From assembly GCF_014642655.1 (NCBI RefSeq), contig NZ_BMIR01000009.1, positions 62,001 to 126,000 on the forward strand: a DNA stretch of 64,000 nucleotides. The letters are read 5' to 3'. The translations under genes were made by a program, and so were the position numbers. How positions within the stretch are numbered: position 1 is the first letter of the stretch; the number at the start of each line of letters is the position of its first letter. The stretch is from Pullulanibacillus camelliae. Its GTDB lineage: Bacteria; Bacillota; Bacilli; Bacillales; Sporolactobacillaceae. Of this stretch, positions 62,233 through 64,000 are shown one piece after another. Under the pieces are notes generated by a model that did no database searches, had not been told where the DNA came from, and saw only the letters and a program-made list of their open reading frames with translations.

Positions 62233-62883
62233 ATGTCAAAAAAGCCAATTATTATAGGAGTTGCCGGTGGCTCTGGATCTGGGAAAACCACTGTAGCTAA
62301 TGAGATCTCAAGGAGCTTTCCCAATCAATCTATTGCTTTAATTGAACAAGATGCTTATTATAAAGCACATGATGAGAAATCGATGGAGGAGCGGCAGAAA
62401 ATCAATTATGACCATCCACTTGCTTTTGATCATGATCTATTAATCGAGCATTTAATTAAGCTAAAGAATTTTGAACCTATTGAAAAGCCAGTATATGACT
62501 ATACAGTTCACACGAGATCTGATAAAATAATCCCTATCGAACCAAAAGATGTCATCATTTTAGAAGGCATTCTCATATTAGAGGATGAGCGATTGCGTGA
62601 CCTGATGGACATTAAGGTGTATGTGGATACCGATTCGGATCTTCGCATTATTCGTCGATTGATAAGGGATACGAGTGATCGCGGACGAACAATGGATTCT
62701 GTTATTGATCAGTACATCACAGTAGTACGTCCAATGCATAATCAATTTATTGAACCGACAAAGCGCTATGCAGATATCATTATTCCTGAAGGTGGACAGA
62801 ATGTTGTTGCCATTGATTTGATGGTGACAAAAATCCGTTCCATTTTGGAAGGAATTAATGACAAGTCTATAGAAGTAAATTAG
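62233..62883 (+). CDS. udk: uridine kinase
   Basis: Udk phosphorylates uridine and cytidine in pyrimidine salvage. The P-loop [38 protein letters not shown], the substrate segment [19 protein letters not shown] and [18 protein letters not shown] are all typical. 216 residues. Start behind AAGAAGGGATTAAATCGC. In B. subtilis yrrM, yrrN and yrrO lie between mltG and udk; here they are absent. Confidence 0.96.
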   Translation: MSKKPIIIGVAGGSGSGKTTVANEISRSFPNQSIALIEQDAYYKAHDEKSMEERQKINYDHPLAFDHDLLIEHLIKLKNFEPIEKPVYDYTVHTRSDKIIPIEPKDVIILEGILILEDERLRDLMDIKVYVDTDSDLRIIRRLIRDTSDRGRTMDSVIDQYITVVRPMHNQFIEPTKRYADIIIPEGGQNVVAIDLMVTKIRSILEGINDKSIEVN

Positions 62884-62933
62884 TCAAACGCTTACTATAA
62901 GTTGTGTTGATAATAAAGAGGGAGTGTGTCACT

Positions 62934-63410
62934 TTGGTCGAGGAAAAGAAACATTATATGACAGCTGAAGGAAAAGAAAAGTTAGAAAAGGAACTGGATT
63001 ATCTTAAAGTTGAACGGAGAAAAGAAGTTGTTGAACGGATAAAGGTTGCGCGTAGCTTTGGTGACTTGTCTGAGAACTCTGAGTACGATGCGGCTAAGGA
63101 CGAACAAGCCTTTGTTGAATCGCGCATTCAGCAATTAGAACAAATGATCCGCAATAGCGTCATCATTGAAGAGGATGCTTCTAATCCTGATGTCGTTGGC
63201 ATTGGGAAATCAGTCACGTTCCAAGAGCTACCTGATGGTGATATGGAAACCTATAAAATTGTTGGTAGTGCGGAATCCGATCCTTTTGAAGGTAAAATCT
63301 CCAACGATTCACCGATGGCTAAAAGCCTCATTGGTCGTAGCATTGGTGAAGAAGTCACGGTCCCAACACCAGGAGGAGACCTGCTCGTTAAAATCGTTGA
63401 GGTCAACTAA
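62934..63410 (+). CDS. greA: transcription elongation factor GreA
   Basis: GreA enters the secondary channel of RNA polymerase and stimulates cleavage of backtracked RNA. The N-terminal coiled coil ([39 protein letters not shown]) has the acidic tip residues DLSENSEYD. The C-terminal globular domain contains [21 protein letters not shown] start at TTG 62934, about eight bases after GAGGGAG, which matches GreA homologues; 158 residues. A strong terminator follows. Confidence 0.96.
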   Translation: MVEEKKHYMTAEGKEKLEKELDYLKVERRKEVVERIKVARSFGDLSENSEYDAAKDEQAFVESRIQQLEQMIRNSVIIEEDASNPDVVGIGKSVTFQELPDGDMETYKIVGSAESDPFEGKISNDSPMAKSLIGRSIGEEVTVPTPGGDLLVKIVEVN

Positions 63411-63417
63411 ATGATAC

Positions 63418-63450
63418 AAAAAAGCATCGCCAAGCGGCGATGCTTTTTTA
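63418..63450 (+). terminator. intrinsic terminator of greA
   Basis: AAAAAGCATCGCC and GGCGATGCTTTTTT form a perfect stem with loop AAGC. The next bases, AAAAGGATCAGAAA, equal the start of repeat R1. Confidence 0.92.
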
Positions 63451-63593
63451 AAAGGATCAGAAACCACCGTGGCTTCACATTCGCGTCGCCATCCTCTACC
63501 ATGAAACTTTTGATAAGCGTGTATGTCTTCGCTCAGTATTGACAAGACGCTATAGGTTCTACTAGATGAAAGACGTTTGTTTTCATACAAAAG

Positions 63594-64000
63594 CCTAGAT
63601 TAGTTATAGAAATTCCTAAAACACAGTAAAAAGGCTTATCTATCAAGTGCTTTATTCTGAATTTCAACGCATCAACTAAATGAAAAAAATCCGTCTCTGA
63701 TAAGGTTAAAACATCGACGAAATAACCATCAGAAAGGCTTCTTATAATGGCTTCTTTACCGCAAATAACGCTTGATTTCACTCGTAGAATTAAATTGTCA
63801 AATGATAGAGGTTCACTCTCCTCTGATACCGGCGAGTTCTTATTTCGAGAATTTGACGAAAAAGTGGGTTTCTCCCAACCTTTGATTCAATACCTAAAAC
63901 TAAAGGATGAAAGGCGTTACTTTGCTCATGCGAATGAACAGCTGATTCACCAAAAACTCTATTAAATGATCGCCGGGTATTCCGAAGATGACGCGGCTGA
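63594..64000 (+). mobile_element. IS1380-family insertion sequence, left end (cut by window edge)
   Basis: The element starts at CCTAGATTAGTTATAG, which also begins the remnant at 12829. A ~150-bp leader precedes the transposase start at 63747. The element runs off the window, so its right end, inverted repeat and target duplication cannot be judged. Its position is ~145 bp behind the greA terminator. Confidence 0.85.
63747..64000 (+). pseudogene. IS1380-family transposase, 5' part, with in-frame stop
   Basis: The frame begins MASLPQITLDFTRRIKLSND and has the IS1380 N-terminal features SSDTGEFLFREFDEKVGF, LKDERRYFAHANEQLIHQK. It is interrupted by TAA at 63963-63965 in the sequence KLY-stop-MIAGYSEDDAA. 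The frame continues unshifted, and family members usually have a glutamine at that place (a single C-to-T change from CAA). The transposase is therefore probably inactive, unless the stop is a sequencing error. The catalytic residues lie beyond the window. Confidence 0.8.

Overview
The window is a chromosomal segment of an endospore-forming Gram-positive bacterium of the order Bacillales. Sporulation genes spoIIB, spoIVFA/B, spo0B, safA, bofC, spoVB and rsfA are interleaved with housekeeping genes in nearly the order known from the Bacillus subtilis valS-to-greA region. Base composition is moderately AT-rich. SecD and SecF are separate genes, and several genes expected from B. subtilis synteny are missing (maf, comC, pheA, the nad operon, yrvM/tcdA, yrrM-N-O). 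A member of Bacillales outside the B. subtilis group is therefore likely; I cannot name a species.

Layout. 1-5.6 kb: the end of a YsxE-like coat-kinase gene, a small membrane protein on the other strand, then T-box-valS and folC. 5.6-8.7 kb: repeats, a decayed GGDEF gene, spoIIB and radC. 8.7-12.8 kb: cell shape and division (mreBCD, minCD). 12.8-15.2 kb: an IS1380-type remnant, then spoIVFA-spoIVFB. 15.2-18.3 kb: L21 leader-rplU-prp-rpmA, spo0B, obgE. 18.7-23.3 kb: pheB, niaR, safA, a YhcN/YlaJ lipoprotein, a small SinI-like antirepressor gene behind a perfect Spo0A box, and bofC. 24-28.6 kb: ruvAB, a DUF2905 gene, queA, tgt, yajC. 28.7-34.9 kb: membrane genes, spoVB, comN, secD, secF, lapA. 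35-44.4 kb: recJ, apt, relA, dtd and T-box-hisS-aspS. 44.4-50.6 kb: a 6S RNA gene, rsfA, rarA, a decayed permease, cymR, a cysteine desulfurase and mnmA. 51.4-63.4 kb: a TPR protein, recD2, a zinc-ribbon protein, a PerM-type permease, T-box-alaS-ireB-ruvX-yrzB, mltG, udk, greA. The window ends inside an IS1380-family element whose transposase carries an in-frame stop.

The genes cover translation and its charging control (three T-box leaders), stringent response, recombination and repair (RuvAB, RecJ, RecD2, RarA, RuvX, RadC), Sec translocation, tRNA modification and envelope assembly. Layered on these is the sporulation programme from phosphorelay entry (Spo0B, SinI) through septation (SpoIIB), sigma-K checkpoint (SpoIVFA/FB, BofC) and coat assembly (SafA).

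The most unusual content is intergenic: three families of dispersed repeats, called R1, R2 and R3 here. R1 is about 310 bp and structured. It is docked immediately behind intrinsic terminators and mostly ends in one itself. R2 is about 150 bp with a hairpin whose arms co-vary; at one site its core is expanded into an exact 50-bp tandem array. R3 carries an intrinsic terminator and sits 1-17 bp behind stop codons. They occur adjacent to one another in several gaps. They are my best candidate for an undescribed system, probably non-autonomous elements acting as mobile 3'-end or transcript-insulating modules.
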